A stretch of 64,000 nt of DNA from DYFT01 sp041695085 (GCA_041695085.1 JBGFRO010000006.1:124001-188000), one strand, 5' to 3'. Shown: positions 33,821 through 44,623, counted from the first letter of the stretch. Notes: a model not told the origin generated them from the sequence alone. Made by a program: numbers and translations.

Positions 33821-36669
33821 GCGGTTGCTTTCGGTTGAAGGAGGGATTCGATGATCTCGCGCGCTGCGTGGAGCGCGTGGTCGAGCTTGGAAATATCCTT
33901 CCCTCCGGCAGTTGCAAGATGTGCCTTGCCTCCTCCGCCTCCTCCAACGAGCTTCGCGACCGCCCCCACAACCTTTCCCGCTTCAAGAGACTTGGAGCGA
34001 ATGAGATCGTCGGTCACCACGCAGACGAGGGAAACTTTGTCATCCAAGACGGTGGCAAGAAGACCTACGCCGCTTCCAAGTCGTGCCCGAAGAGTGTCCG
34101 CAAGGCTCTTCAGCTCATCGACCGAAGAAACATCCACCCTTGCCGATACCACTTTGATGCCATCAAGCCAGACCGCCCGCTGAACCATCGAGTCAATTTC
34201 AGTTGAGATCTCCTTCATGCGGTGCTTCGAGAGCTCCTTTTCCAATGTCTTTTTCAAGGCGACGAGATTGAGAATGATCGACTCGATCTCTGCCGCAAGC
34301 GAGGATTGTTTCTTGAATCGCTGTGTCAGGTCGACGTCTTGTGAACGAACAACAGCAAGATCTCGCCTTAACGACTCAATTCTTTCCTCAACGCCACGGA
34401 GGGTATTGCCGGCCTCAGTATGTACATTTGATCCAAGTTGCGCAAGCTCCCTTTGCAGTGAAGAGAGTTGTTCAAGTTGCTGCTGAGCGTATTCAAGTCG
34501 TTCACCAGCGGCGTGATCGCGGAGTTTGAAGAGTTCATGAGCGTAATCTCCCGTCACCGCTTCTACGCGTCGAACGCCGCTCGCAACACCTCCCTCAGCC
34601 CGAAGCTTGAAGAAGCCGATCTCGCCCGTCGAAGCAACGTGGGTACCACCACAAAACTCACGACTGAAATCGCTGAACTCCACCACGTTCACCCGGTCGC
34701 CATATTTGTCCCCAAAAAACATCAAGGCTCCCATTTTCTTGGCTTCTTCAAAAGGGATGTTGCGATAGTGAACAAGTTTGATGTTCTCGCGGACCTTCTC
34801 ATTCACGAGTTCTTCGATCTCCGCCAAATCTTCGTCCGTCACCTTCGAGAAGTGTGCGAAATCAAAGCGTAAATAGTCGGGAGCCACTAACGATCCTGCC
34901 TGATGGACGTGGGTACCGAGAATCTTCCGGAGGGCCGCATGCAGCAAATGTGTAGCGGTGTGGTTGCGCATGATGGCCAGACGCCGTTCAACATGCACCC
35001 GGGCTCGCACTGGCTCTCCGAGAATCGTCGGAATCGGTTCAGAGAGGATGTGGACGTTCAGTCCGCCGACTTTTTGCGTATCGTGAACGGCAAGTTGCCT
35101 GCCCCGCACCTCAAGGATACCTTGATCGCCGACTTGTCCTCCCGATTCACCGTAGAACGGAGTCACATCGAGAACCACAAGATGCCGATCTCCCTTTACC
35201 AGTGTCGCCTCTGCCTCGAGCTCGTCGTAGCCGATGAACCGGAAAGCTCCTTCCTGCAGATCTTTCGCGAAGGCCTGAAGAAGATCCTTGCCCGGAACAT
35301 AAACCGACGGAACACCGGTATGCATTTTCGTTTCTCGTTCATCGCCCGCGCGTGACCGTTCGCGTTGCTGCGCCATGAGCTTCTGAAATCCAGCCTCGTC
35401 AATCGAAAGTCCGCGCTCGTGCGCGAGCAAAGAGGTGAGATCGACTGGAAATCCGTAGGTGTCATACAACCTGAACACGTCTTCGCCGGCAACCATTCTT
35501 CTCCCCTCCGACCGGGCTCGGCGCACAACATCCTCAAACATTTCAAGTCCGCGATCGAGCGTGGCATTGAACCCCTCTTCCTCGCCCCGGATGATTTTTT
35601 CGATATGTTCCTGTTTCTCTACGATCTCCGGGAAAACGTGTCCCATCGTCTCTACGAGCGTCGGTACGAGCCGGTAGATGAACGGCGTGTGCATCTCCAG
35701 GTTCCTTCCGAACCGTGCGGCGCGCCGCAGCAAGCGGCGGAGGACATAGCCTCTTCCTTCGTTCGAAGGGAGGGCTCCATCGGCGATGGCAAAGGTGAGC
35801 GCGCGGACATGGTCCGCAACAACGCGCATAGAGGTATCCCATTCGAGCTGCTGCCGGTCAGCGTTCGACATCGTCCCGCTGTACGGTTTTTCGGTGATTG
35901 CCTGAATCTGTTCCAGCAGCGGTGAGAAGACGTCGGTGTCGTAATTTGATTCGCGGCCTTGCAGGACGGCACAGATGCGTTCGAATCCCATGCCGGTATC
36001 GACGTGTTGTGCGGGGAGGGGATGGAGCGTACCTTCCTGATCACGGTTGTATTGGATGAAGACGAGATTCCAGATCTCCATCACACCGGGCGTTCCCGCA
36101 TTGACCATTTCAGCGGTGGCGGTCGCTTGTGGTGTTCGGTCGATGTGGATCTCTGAACAGGGTCCGCACGGCCCGGTGTCGCCCATTTCCCAAAAATTCT
36201 CCTTCTCGCCGAAGCGGAGGACATGACGATGATCGACGTCTGTAACGCTTTTCCAGAGGCGTTCAGCTTCGTCGTCGTCTTTGTACACCGTGACCCAGAG
36301 ACGATGTTTGGGTACACCCCAGACATTGGTCAGAAGTTCCCACGCCCACTCGATCGCCTCCTTCTTGTAGTAGTCTCCAAACGACCAGTTTCCTAACATC
36401 TCGAAAAAGGTGTGATGATATGTATCCCGTCCCACTTCTTCGAGATCGTTGTGTTTCCCGCTTACGCGGATACATTTTTGCGTATCGGCTGCGCGCGTAT
36501 ACGCTCGTGTTCCCGTGCCGAGGAAGACATCCTTGAACTGATTCATGCCCGCGTTCGTAAAAAGCAGGGTTGGGTCGTCGTACGGAACAACCGGCGCGCT
36601 GGGTACAATTGTATGCCCACGCTCTCTGAAGAAATCAAGAAAACTCTGGCGGATCTCACGAGAAGTCAT
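33817..36669 (-). CDS. alaS: Alanine-tRNA ligase
   Basis: 950 residues from the ATG at 36669, giving MTSREIRQSFLDFFRERGHT, with AAAGGAAA upstream; an open frame extends to 36717. The class II catalytic core has DDPTLLFTNAGMNQFKDVFLG and RAADTQKCIRVSGKHNDLEEVG. The editing domain has HTATHLLHAAL and CGGTHVASTGEIG (zinc site). A coiled coil is near 720-790, and the C-Ala domain has the glycine-rich GGGGGGKAHLATAGG. It charges tRNA-Ala and clears mischarged serine or glycine. It heads the minus-strand run alaS-GGGPS-gmhA-transferase. Confidence 0.97.
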   Translation of the reverse strand: MTSREIRQSFLDFFRERGHTIVPSAPVVPYDDPTLLFTNAGMNQFKDVFLGTGTRAYTRAADTQKCIRVSGKHNDLEEVGRDTYHHTFFEMLGNWSFGDYYKKEAIEWAWELLTNVWGVPKHRLWVTVYKDDDEAERLWKSVTDVDHRHVLRFGEKENFWEMGDTGPCGPCSEIHIDRTPQATATAEMVNAGTPGVMEIWNLVFIQYNRDQEGTLHPLPAQHVDTGMGFERICAVLQGRESNYDTDVFSPLLEQIQAITEKPYSGTMSNADRQQLEWDTSMRVVADHVRALTFAIADGALPSNEGRGYVLRRLLRRAARFGRNLEMHTPFIYRLVPTLVETMGHVFPEIVEKQEHIEKIIRGEEEGFNATLDRGLEMFEDVVRRARSEGRRMVAGEDVFRLYDTYGFPVDLTSLLAHERGLSIDEAGFQKLMAQQRERSRAGDERETKMHTGVPSVYVPGKDLLQAFAKDLQEGAFRFIGYDELEAEATLVKGDRHLVVLDVTPFYGESGGQVGDQGILEVRGRQLAVHDTQKVGGLNVHILSEPIPTILGEPVRARVHVERRLAIMRNHTATHLLHAALRKILGTHVHQAGSLVAPDYLRFDFAHFSKVTDEDLAEIEELVNEKVRENIKLVHYRNIPFEEAKKMGALMFFGDKYGDRVNVVEFSDFSREFCGGTHVASTGEIGFFKLRAEGGVASGVRRVEAVTGDYAHELFKLRDHAAGERLEYAQQQLEQLSSLQRELAQLGSNVHTEAGNTLRGVEERIESLRRDLAVVRSQDVDLTQRFKKQSSLAAEIESIILNLVALKKTLEKELSKHRMKEISTEIDSMVQRAVWLDGIKVVSARVDVSSVDELKSLADTLRARLGSGVGLLATVLDDKVSLVCVVTDDLIRSKSLEAGKVVGAVAKLVGGGGGGKAHLATAGGKDISKLDHALHAAREIIESLLQPKATA

Positions 36670-36780
36670 CGATGCATTTCCTTTCGATGATCCGCTCAGT
36701 ATGCGAGGATTTGTCAATGAGAATCATTACACTAATTGGAAATGACTTTGCGATCCTCACAGCATGTTTTCTGATCTGAA

Positions 36781-37059
36781 TCATACCTCGATCTGTGTAT
36801 GCAGCGCAATCTCCTCCAACACTCCCGACACGCGCACGCATTCGTTCATCGGACCTTCAAAGACAACCGCTTTACCCTGGCTATGTACTTCCCACGTCAG
36901 CGCCTCCGCTTTTGCCGTGTCGCAACCGAGCGCTTTGATCAGCTGACCGATGACTTCGTCGAACGTGTGAACTTCATCATTGAATAGAATAACCTTCGCT
37001 GGTTCTTGAACGAGTACATCACTTTCGCTCTCACTCTCGAGAGTCGGCTTGGTGCTCAT
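36781..37059 (-). CDS. clpS: ATP-dependent Clp protease adaptor ClpS
   Basis: 92 residues from the ATG at 37059 (AGGGGA 9 bases upstream); a longer frame to 37128 is less likely. Core: KVILFNDEVHTFDEVIGQLIKALG and the substrate-pocket helix, then KAEALTWEVHSQGKAVVFEGP. The ND pair and the following histidine-containing helix form the pocket for N-terminal degron residues. ClpS hands N-end-rule substrates to ClpAP/ClpCP. It stands alone, 111 bp upstream of alaS on the same strand. clpA/clpC is not in the window. Confidence 0.9.
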   Translation of the reverse strand: MSTKPTLESESESDVLVQEPAKVILFNDEVHTFDEVIGQLIKALGCDTAKAEALTWEVHSQGKAVVFEGPMNECVRVSGVLEEIALHTQIEV

Positions 37060-37529
37060 TCCCTTGTTCCCCTGTAGAAAATCGTCGAAGACTACAAGTA
37101 TGGTACTGAAAAAAGGTTTGTGTTTCAAGGAAACGGTCGAAGCCTTGATTTCGACAGAGAGGCATGTTCTGCCATAGGTTCGCAGAACTACATCCGTGAG
37201 AAATGGACGGACTCTTCTTCACCGAAGAGGTGAACGTCATGACCCGCAACGCGAGAATCCGCTCGAGGCTATGCAAAAAGTTCAATCGACGTGATGTGCG
37301 AGTTCGAGCTTTGAGGAATTCAGACAGTTTTCGCAACACCACTGTGGGCGAGAAGGCTTCTCGCTCTCCATGTTGCATAGCCTCACAAAAGAAAACGTGC
37401 CGAAATCAAACGCACGCCATCGCTTTCCAACCCGCGCGCCGTGATTTCGACCTCCTCCCGGTTGTTCCACCTAAGTTGTAACGACTCTCTAAATCGGATT
37501 TGAGGTCGAAAGTCTCTTCATCTCAAAAC
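37060..37529. other. Intergenic stretch without a supported gene
   Basis: About 470 bp between clpS and the icd terminator. ORFs on both strands (37203-37481 plus, 37282-37470 minus) have no recognisable domain and no ribosome site of note. The minus one ends in WCCENCLNSSKLELAHHVD, which only faintly recalls a zinc knuckle or HNH half-motif. The clpS promoter should lie at the left end. No tRNA or repeat was seen. Confidence 0.5.
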
Positions 37530-37559
37530 AAAAGGCATCCACGAACGTAGATGCCTTTT
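37530..37559 (-). terminator. Intrinsic terminator of icd
   Basis: On the minus strand AAAAGGCATC pairs with GATGCCTTTT (10-bp perfect stem, 10-nt loop) and runs into TTTTGTTTTG. It starts 22 bp after the icd stop. Confidence 0.85.
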
Positions 37560-37581
37560 GCGATCATCGAATCGAATTGAG

Positions 37582-38907
<1,326 letters not shown>

Positions 38908-38922
38908 GTGCAATTTCCTTTG

Positions 38923-39143
38923 TTAGCGGGAAGCATTGGTTGAAGGATCAAGCTGGTGCCGGATCAGATCGGCCGTGGCACGCATCTGCCCGTCTGTGTA
39001 CGACTTCAATTCGGAATGATAAGGGAATGACCGTAGTAGTGGATCGGTCGAATATCAAGAATGCCGATGGCGTGTTCGTTTTCGTGAAGAAGTTCCGCTG
39101 GACGTTTGCCTGAGACAATGTCACAAAATACGCGTGAATTCAT
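38923..39143 (-). pseudogene. HIT-family protein remnant
   Basis: From an ATG at 39143 the minus strand encodes MNSRVFCDIVSGKRPAELL, HENEHAIGILDIRP and YYGHSLIIPN, then a TGA (39006-39008). This is the N-terminal half of a HIT-family nucleotide hydrolase (compare CIFC.I..G..P...V.E.....A.LDI.P..PGH.L.IP). In a second frame the text continues as ELKSYTDGQMRATADLIRHQLD to a TAA at 38923-38925, which matches the next helix. The rest, including the HxHxH catalytic motif, is gone. So there is one frameshift with a small loss, and a truncated C-terminus. Confidence 0.75.
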
Positions 39144-39267
39144 CGCTCACTTCAGTGAAAAAGTTGACCCAACTTACAAAAAAAGGCGTGAAAGTCAAAG
39201 AACGGCGCCTGCGTGTGCATCGCAACAGTGGCGATGGTCATCTCCGAAAAATGAGACGCACACAAAC

Positions 39268-39296
39268 TTGTATCTCTAGGGCTCATTTGGTATATT
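39268..39296 (+). promoter_or_regulatory. Promoter of the TPR lipoprotein gene
   Basis: TTGTAT (39268-39273), 17-bp spacer, TATATT (39291-39296), with a leader of about 44 nt and AAGGA before the ATG. Confidence 0.55.
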
Positions 39297-39346
39297 GGCG
39301 CACGTTTTGCCAAAGATTTTCTCACATCATTCGTAAGGAACAGATT

Positions 39347-40726
39347 ATGAGACATCAGTACTTGAAGGGCGCTGTGGTTCTTCTTCTTGCCACATTCCTC
39401 TTCCAGGGCTATCAGTGCGGTTCTCCGGAATTCACCGGTGCGAAAGTGCATATGCAGCAGAAGAACTACAAGGAAGCGATTCGTTTGTTGGAACTCGAAG
39501 TGGAGAAGAACCCAACGAACGCCGAAGCATGGTATTTGCTGGGAGGTTTGAAGGCGGATGAAGGTGATTATGAAGGCATGAACAAGGCTTTCAACGAAGC
39601 ACTAAAGCTTTCCCAACAACACGCGGCCGAAATTCGGGCCATCCGCTACAACAACTGGGGCCAGAATCTCAATCTCGGCGTGATGTATCTCGAAAAGGCA
39701 AGCCCCGACTCAGCTGAGTATTACGAAAAGTCAATCAACGCATTCAAGAAGTCGATCGCCTCATGGCCGGACACAGGACTTACGTACAAATATCTCGCCT
39801 ACGCCTACAATAACAAGGGCGATCTGGCAAACGCGTTAGAGAACTACGCCAAAGCATGGGAGTTGGATCAAGATGTAGAAGCGTTGAAACGTATAGGGCG
39901 CATCTACATTGTCCGAGCTGAAGAACATAAGACGAAGTTTGAAACTGTCAACGCGGAAAAGCTCAAGAAATGGAAGACCGTTGAGAGCGTCAAGAAGATG
40001 TCGAACAAAAGCGATGTCCTCCAAGCCCTCGGAGCTCCGGACAACATCAAACGGGGACCTCGTGGTTCGAAGAAGGAGGAGTGGACCTATAACGCCTACG
40101 CATTAACGGTTTCGGTTGACGGCGATAAGGTGACGGGTAAATCCTTCCGAACGCCCTACAATCCGGAGATCGACTCTACTGAATATCACGCGGCGCAACG
40201 AGAATACACGAAAGCGGTCGAGTATCTCGAAAAGGCGACGGAGAAAGACCCGAAGGATAGCGAAACGCTCAACATGTTGCTCCGGGCTTACATCGAATCG
40301 AACCGTCTGAACGAGGCCATCAAGGCATTCCAGACGGCCGTCAAGAACGAACCCGGTAACAAAACCAACCATTACATCCTCGGTGTGTTATATCGGCAGG
40401 TCGGGCAGTTCGACGACGCAATCGCTTCCTTCAAAGAAGCACTTCGTATCGACCCGAACGACGCCGATGCGACATTCGACTTGGGCGCGACGTACTACAA
40501 CTGGGGAGTCGATATTATCAGAGCGGCAGAAGAGAAGGGAGAAACGACCGAGGCCTACAAAGAGAAGTTTGAAAAAGCTCTCCCGTACATGGAAAAAGTC
40601 TCCCAAGCAAAATCTGACGACCCTCAGGTTTGGGAAACGCTCGGCACCATTTACGCCCGTCTTGGTCAACAAGAGAAGGCGTTGCAGGCGTTCGACCGAG
40701 CTGACAAAATTCGAAAGGGGAACTAA
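39347..40726 (+). CDS. TPR-repeat lipoprotein
   Basis: 459 residues from the ATG at 39347 (AAGGA upstream). The signal KGAVVLLLATFLFQGYQCGS ends in a cysteine at a lipobox-like place, so it is likely a lipoprotein. Several TPR units follow: about 28-100 (YKEAIRLLELEVEKNPTNAEAWYLLGGL), 130-200 and 300-455. Between them, at about 200-260, is a stretch WKTVESVKKMSNKSDVLQALGAPDNIKRG...EEWTYNAYALTVSVDGDKV that resembles SmpA/BamE-type domains (DVLxxLGxPxxxxxxxxxEEWxY). The combination suggests an envelope assembly or scaffold role. It stands alone, bounded by its own promoter and terminator. Confidence 0.8.
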   Translation: MRHQYLKGAVVLLLATFLFQGYQCGSPEFTGAKVHMQQKNYKEAIRLLELEVEKNPTNAEAWYLLGGLKADEGDYEGMNKAFNEALKLSQQHAAEIRAIRYNNWGQNLNLGVMYLEKASPDSAEYYEKSINAFKKSIASWPDTGLTYKYLAYAYNNKGDLANALENYAKAWELDQDVEALKRIGRIYIVRAEEHKTKFETVNAEKLKKWKTVESVKKMSNKSDVLQALGAPDNIKRGPRGSKKEEWTYNAYALTVSVDGDKVTGKSFRTPYNPEIDSTEYHAAQREYTKAVEYLEKATEKDPKDSETLNMLLRAYIESNRLNEAIKAFQTAVKNEPGNKTNHYILGVLYRQVGQFDDAIASFKEALRIDPNDADATFDLGATYYNWGVDIIRAAEEKGETTEAYKEKFEKALPYMEKVSQAKSDDPQVWETLGTIYARLGQQEKALQAFDRADKIRKGN

Positions 40727-40745
40727 CCGCCGTTTGTCAAAAGGG

Positions 40746-40787
40746 AACGCCCATCGGAAGCCGCGCAGTGGCTGCGATGGGCGTTTT
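40746..40787 (+). terminator. Intrinsic terminator of the TPR lipoprotein gene
   Basis: AACGCCCATCG (40746-40756) pairs with CGATGGGCGTT (40775-40785), 11 bp perfect, followed by TTC. It ends 30 bp before the DUF3467 start. Confidence 0.85.
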
Positions 40788-40816
40788 CATCATCACCTCA
40801 GCTCGAAGGAACGACT

Positions 40817-41140
40817 ATGAACGAACCTGTGCAACAGCAAATCAACATTGAATTGGGAGAGAAAGAGGCTGAAGGAATTTATTCCAACCTCGCGATCATC
40901 ACACATTCGCCTGCAGAGTTCGTCATCGACTTTACACGCGTCCTGCCCGGAGTTCCCAAAGCGAAGGTTCACGCTCGCATCGTGATGACACCGCAGCACA
41001 CAAAGATGCTCCTGAACGCGCTCGAAGACAACATCCGCAAATACGAGCAAAAGTTCGGCGAGATCAAGTTGGTGGGGGAACAACAGGGGGGACCAATCTT
41101 CGGCTTCCAACCACCGCCGAAAGACGAGAAGTTCCATTAA
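40817..41140 (+). CDS. DUF3467 family protein
   Basis: 107 residues, AAGGA before the ATG. The core INIELGEKEAEGIYSNLAIITHSPAEFVIDF and ARIVMTPQHTKMLLNALEDNIRKYEQKFG matches DUF3467, a small family found in many bacteria and some archaea with no assigned biochemical role. The C-terminus is glycine- and proline-rich. It is converging on hslU, and the two stop codons overlap in a shared TTAA. Confidence 0.88.
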   Translation: MNEPVQQQINIELGEKEAEGIYSNLAIITHSPAEFVIDFTRVLPGVPKAKVHARIVMTPQHTKMLLNALEDNIRKYEQKFGEIKLVGEQQGGPIFGFQPPPKDEKFH

Positions 41141-42537
41141 AGAATGTAGCGGCTCAGATCACGATTCTTGACAATTGAGCTCAGTTTTTCCTTTACCATC
41201 TTCTCCGTTACCACGACCCGCGTCGGAATGCCGCCGTTCGGTGCCTCAAAGAGTAATTCTTCCAGAAGCGTCGTAAGGATCGTGTGTAATCGGCGCGCGC
41301 CGATATTCTCGACCTGCTCGTTCACCTCATACGCCGTCCTCGCAATCTCCCGCACAGCCTTCTCATCGAATTCTAACGTTATTCCCTCCGTCGCGAGCAA
41401 AGCGGAATACTGCTTGATCAGAGCATTCTGGGGCAGGGTGAGGATCTTCACAAAATCCGATTCCGTCAAGCTCTGTAATTCAACGCGAATGGGAAACCGT
41501 CCCTGCAGCTCCGGAATCAGGTCAGACGGTTTGGAAACGTGGAAGGCTCCCGAAGCGATGAACAAGATGTGGTCGGTTTTCACCATTCCGTACTTCGTTG
41601 TGACGCTGGAGCCCTCTACAATGGGCAGCAGGTCACGCTGAACTCCCTCTCGCGAAACGTCCGGCCCTGCCGACGCCTGACCGCGTGCGCTGGCAATCTT
41701 GTCGATTTCATCCAGGAACACGATGCCCGAATTCTCCACTCGTTTGATAGCTTCCCTAGTTGCCTTCTCGATGTCGATCATCTTCTGCGCTTCTTCCTGC
41801 GTCAGGATCACCCGCGCTTCTGCAACCGTGAATTTCCGGCGTTTCTCTCGTTTCGGTAGAATGTTCCCCAACATCTCCTGAATGTTGATGCCCATTTCTT
41901 CGAGACTCAAGGGTCCCATCACCTGCATCAACGGCATCTGGGGAGTCGGAAGATCAAGCTCGATCGTACGATCGTCGAGTTGTCCGGTCCGGAGCATGTG
42001 CCTGAAGCGATCCCTCGTTTTTTCGTTCTCCTCCTCACGCCGTTCGGCGCTCTCAGCTGTTTCGGCGTGACGCGTACGTCGAACGGGAGGGAGCAAAATC
42101 TCGAGGATGCGCTCCTCTGCTTGAAGGCGCGCCTTTTCCTGCACTTCCGCCGTCTTCTCCGCTTTGACCATGCTGACGGCAATCTCCGTTAAATCGCGGA
42201 TCATCGATTCGACATCGCGGCCGACGTAGCCGACTTCCGTAAATTTCGTTGCTTCGACTTTGAGAAAGGGGGCGTTGGCCAGTTTCGCAAGCCGGCGCGC
42301 AATTTCCGTCTTACCGACGCCGGTCGGCCCAATCATGATAATGTTGTTGGGCATGATCTCTTCACGGAGATGCTCCGCCACTTGAAGTCTGCGCCACCGG
42401 TTCCTCAGCGCGATGGCGACCGATTTCTTCGCGTTATCTTGCCCGATGATGTACTTATCCAGTTCCCGTACAATCTCGCGCGGTGTCAGCTCGTGCGGTT
42501 CCTGCTTGTGCTTTGCTAATGTCGCCTGCTTGCTCAA
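41137..42537 (-). CDS. hslU: HslUV protease ATPase subunit HslU (ClpY)
   Basis: 466 residues. The start is TTG at 42537 with GGAAG upstream; the ATG 8 bases before it is out of frame. Motifs: TPREIVRELDKYIIGQDNAKK, Walker A GPTGVGKTEIARRLA, the pore-region KFTEVGYVGRDVESMIRDL, Walker B in SGIVFLDEIDKIA, FPIRVELQSLTESDF, and the C-terminal NIGARRLHTILTTLLEEL ending in RDLSRYIL, which docks into HslV. The I-domain is about 110-240. HslU unfolds substrates for HslV, whose gene is 21 bp upstream. Confidence 0.97.
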   Translation of the reverse strand: MSKQATLAKHKQEPHELTPREIVRELDKYIIGQDNAKKSVAIALRNRWRRLQVAEHLREEIMPNNIIMIGPTGVGKTEIARRLAKLANAPFLKVEATKFTEVGYVGRDVESMIRDLTEIAVSMVKAEKTAEVQEKARLQAEERILEILLPPVRRTRHAETAESAERREEENEKTRDRFRHMLRTGQLDDRTIELDLPTPQMPLMQVMGPLSLEEMGINIQEMLGNILPKREKRRKFTVAEARVILTQEEAQKMIDIEKATREAIKRVENSGIVFLDEIDKIASARGQASAGPDVSREGVQRDLLPIVEGSSVTTKYGMVKTDHILFIASGAFHVSKPSDLIPELQGRFPIRVELQSLTESDFVKILTLPQNALIKQYSALLATEGITLEFDEKAVREIARTAYEVNEQVENIGARRLHTILTTLLEELLFEAPNGGIPTRVVVTEKMVKEKLSSIVKNRDLSRYIL

Positions 42538-42558
42538 CGGTTCATCTTCCTTTCGTTC

Positions 42559-43095
42559 TTAGAGTTCTTCGATGCGGATATTGGTGTTGGTGTAGACGCA
42601 AATCTCCGCTGCGGTGCGAAGTGATTCTTCCACGATCTCCCGTGCATTGAGCTGCGTATGTTTGACGAGCATCCGTGCGGCTGCCAGAGCGTACATTCCG
42701 CCCGACCCGACAGCAACCATGCCGTCGTCGGGCTCGATCACATCCCCCGTTCCTGAAATGACAAGCGAATGGTCTGTATCGAGTACGGCAATGAGTGCTT
42801 CGAGTTGACGAAGATACTTGTCTGTGCGCCAAAGTTTCGCCAGTTCGACAGCGGCCCGAACAAGTTGACCGCGGTGCTGTTCCAACTTTTCCTCGAACCG
42901 ATCTAAGAGACTGAATGCGTCGGCTGCCGCCCCGGCAAATCCCACCAGAACGGTATCGTTGTGCAGTTTCCGAATCTTGTTTGCCTGCTGTTTCATGACG
43001 GTTGAACCGAGCGTTACCTGTCCGTCCCCTCCAATCGCGACGCGCCCATTGCGTCGAACACCCAAAATGGTTGTTGCATGCAGTCGATCGTTCAT
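42559..43095 (-). CDS. hslV: HslUV protease proteolytic subunit HslV (ClpQ)
   Basis: 178 residues. The proteasome beta-type fold begins at the catalytic threonine in ATTILGVRRNGR after a propeptide of about 8 residues (MNDRLHAT). Most HslV have just Met before the Thr pair, while Bacillus ClpQ also has a short propeptide ending in HA. Other motifs: AIGGDGQVTLGSTVMKQQANK, VGFAGAAADAFSLLDRFE and VAVGSGGMYALAAARML. It forms the peptidase double hexamer capped by HslU. Confidence 0.95.
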   Translation of the reverse strand: MNDRLHATTILGVRRNGRVAIGGDGQVTLGSTVMKQQANKIRKLHNDTVLVGFAGAAADAFSLLDRFEEKLEQHRGQLVRAAVELAKLWRTDKYLRQLEALIAVLDTDHSLVISGTGDVIEPDDGMVAVGSGGMYALAAARMLVKHTQLNAREIVEESLRTAAEICVYTNTNIRIEEL

Positions 43096-43163
43096 GTGGT
43101 ACCTGGGAAAAGTTTAAGATGTTGGTGAAAGAGGCGAAGCAATCCGACTCACGCGAATGTCAT

Positions 43164-44615
43164 TCAAATTTTTTTCCGAAGACGGGCAATGGGAAGTCCC
43201 AGCTGCTCGCGATATTTCGCTACGGTGCGGCGGGCAATTTTTACCCCCTCTGCCGCAAGCATCGCGGCGATCTTATCGTCGTTGAGCGGCTTGTGCGGAT
43301 CTTCAGCGGCGATGATATCCCGAATCCGCTGTTTGATCATCTGATTGGAGACGTCCTCGCCCGACTCTGTCTCCAGTCCGGATGTGAAGAATTCCTTCAG
43401 CGAGTAAACGCCGAATTCCGTCTGCACGTACTTGCTGTTGACGACGCGGCTGATGGTCGATATATCGACCCCGACCTCTTTGGCGATGTCTTTGTAGATC
43501 ATCGGCTTCAAAACCTCCCCTTCCTCAAACCACTGACGCTGCCGCTCGACGATTGCTTTCATAACCTTGAGGAGTGTCTCGCGTCGTTGATGGATGGATG
43601 CAATGAACCACTTCGCCGACTCGAATTTCTGTTTGATGAATTCCCGAGCCTCTTTCGGCGCCTTCTTGCCTTTCGGAGTCACCATATCCCGATACGCGTT
43701 ATTGATGCGCAGGGTCGGCAGGTTGCGGTCGTTCAAGACGATCAGGAATTCGCCGTTATGCTTCTCCACGATGAAATCGGGAATGATATAATTTTCCTGC
43801 GCAGAAAACTCCCCTTCCCCGGGCTTTGGGTTCAAATGCTGGATGATCTCCATCACTTTCTTCAGCGTATCCAGCCCGACATGGAGATTTGCGGCGAGAT
43901 TATCGAATCGTTTCAGCTTGAGGTCTTCGAAATGCGACTCGAGCGTTTTCAGGGCGAGCTCTTTCAGGATGGGCTCGTACTGACCTGCCTTGACTTGTGC
44001 GATCAGACATTCCTGCAGCGTCCGTGCAGCGATGCCGGGAGGATCGAGGAGTTGAATCTTCCTGAGAACTTGCTCGGCCTGTTCGAGCGTGACCTCAAGG
44101 CCAAAACTGAGGTTGATATCCTGGACGATGAGGGCAAGGTCACGGCGCAAATATCCATCTTCATCCACATTGCCGATGATCTCTTCGGCGATAATGAAGT
44201 CTGTCTCGCTGTCGCACTGCAGCCGGAACTGGCTCAGGAGGCGTTCGGAGAGTGGAACGGTGGCAACAAGCGGGCGTTCATATTCTTCATCTTCATCGCG
44301 GTTGCGATATGATTCCGGGCTCTTGTAGCCTGCAAGATCATCGTTGATGTAATCTTCAAGGGAGTACGAATCGTCGGCTTTGCCGTCTTGCGGGGTCTCT
44401 TCGGCTGTGTCGTCGGTCGTCGCTTCTTTTTCCGGCTCTACCTGGTCCATGCTCAGTTCCATCTCGTCGATTGTTTCAAGCAACGGATTCAACTCCAGCT
44501 CCGTTTTGATGCGTTGCTCCAGCGCTAGGTTAGGAAGTTGCAGGAGTTTAAGGTACTGCACCTGTTGCGGGGTGAGCTTCAGTCCTAACTTCAGTTGTTG
44601 TGAGAGATTGATCAT
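43164..44615 (-). CDS. rpoN: RNA polymerase sigma-54 factor RpoN
   Basis: 483 residues. Region I, LKLTPQQVQYLKLLQLPNLAL, is the glutamine/leucine-rich activator-response part. An acidic region II (about 50-105) follows, then the core-binding domain. The -24-binding C-terminal part has VDISTISRVVNSKYVQTEFGVYSLKEFF and the RpoN box ARRTVAKYREQLG near the end. It directs transcription from -24/-12 promoters with enhancer-binding proteins, none of which is encoded in this window. It starts 8 bp after the DUF3109 stop without a clear ribosome site, so it is probably coupled. Confidence 0.97.
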   Translation of the reverse strand: MINLSQQLKLGLKLTPQQVQYLKLLQLPNLALEQRIKTELELNPLLETIDEMELSMDQVEPEKEATTDDTAEETPQDGKADDSYSLEDYINDDLAGYKSPESYRNRDEDEEYERPLVATVPLSERLLSQFRLQCDSETDFIIAEEIIGNVDEDGYLRRDLALIVQDINLSFGLEVTLEQAEQVLRKIQLLDPPGIAARTLQECLIAQVKAGQYEPILKELALKTLESHFEDLKLKRFDNLAANLHVGLDTLKKVMEIIQHLNPKPGEGEFSAQENYIIPDFIVEKHNGEFLIVLNDRNLPTLRINNAYRDMVTPKGKKAPKEAREFIKQKFESAKWFIASIHQRRETLLKVMKAIVERQRQWFEEGEVLKPMIYKDIAKEVGVDISTISRVVNSKYVQTEFGVYSLKEFFTSGLETESGEDVSNQMIKQRIRDIIAAEDPHKPLNDDKIAAMLAAEGVKIARRTVAKYREQLGLPIARLRKKI

Positions 44616-44623
44616 TGACTAGA

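Noticed and set aside
37282..37470. Minus-strand 62-codon ORF ending in CENCLNSSKLELAHHVD, perhaps an HNH or zinc-knuckle fragment
   Set aside because: Only a short faint resemblance; no second half of the motif in any frame and no ribosome site.
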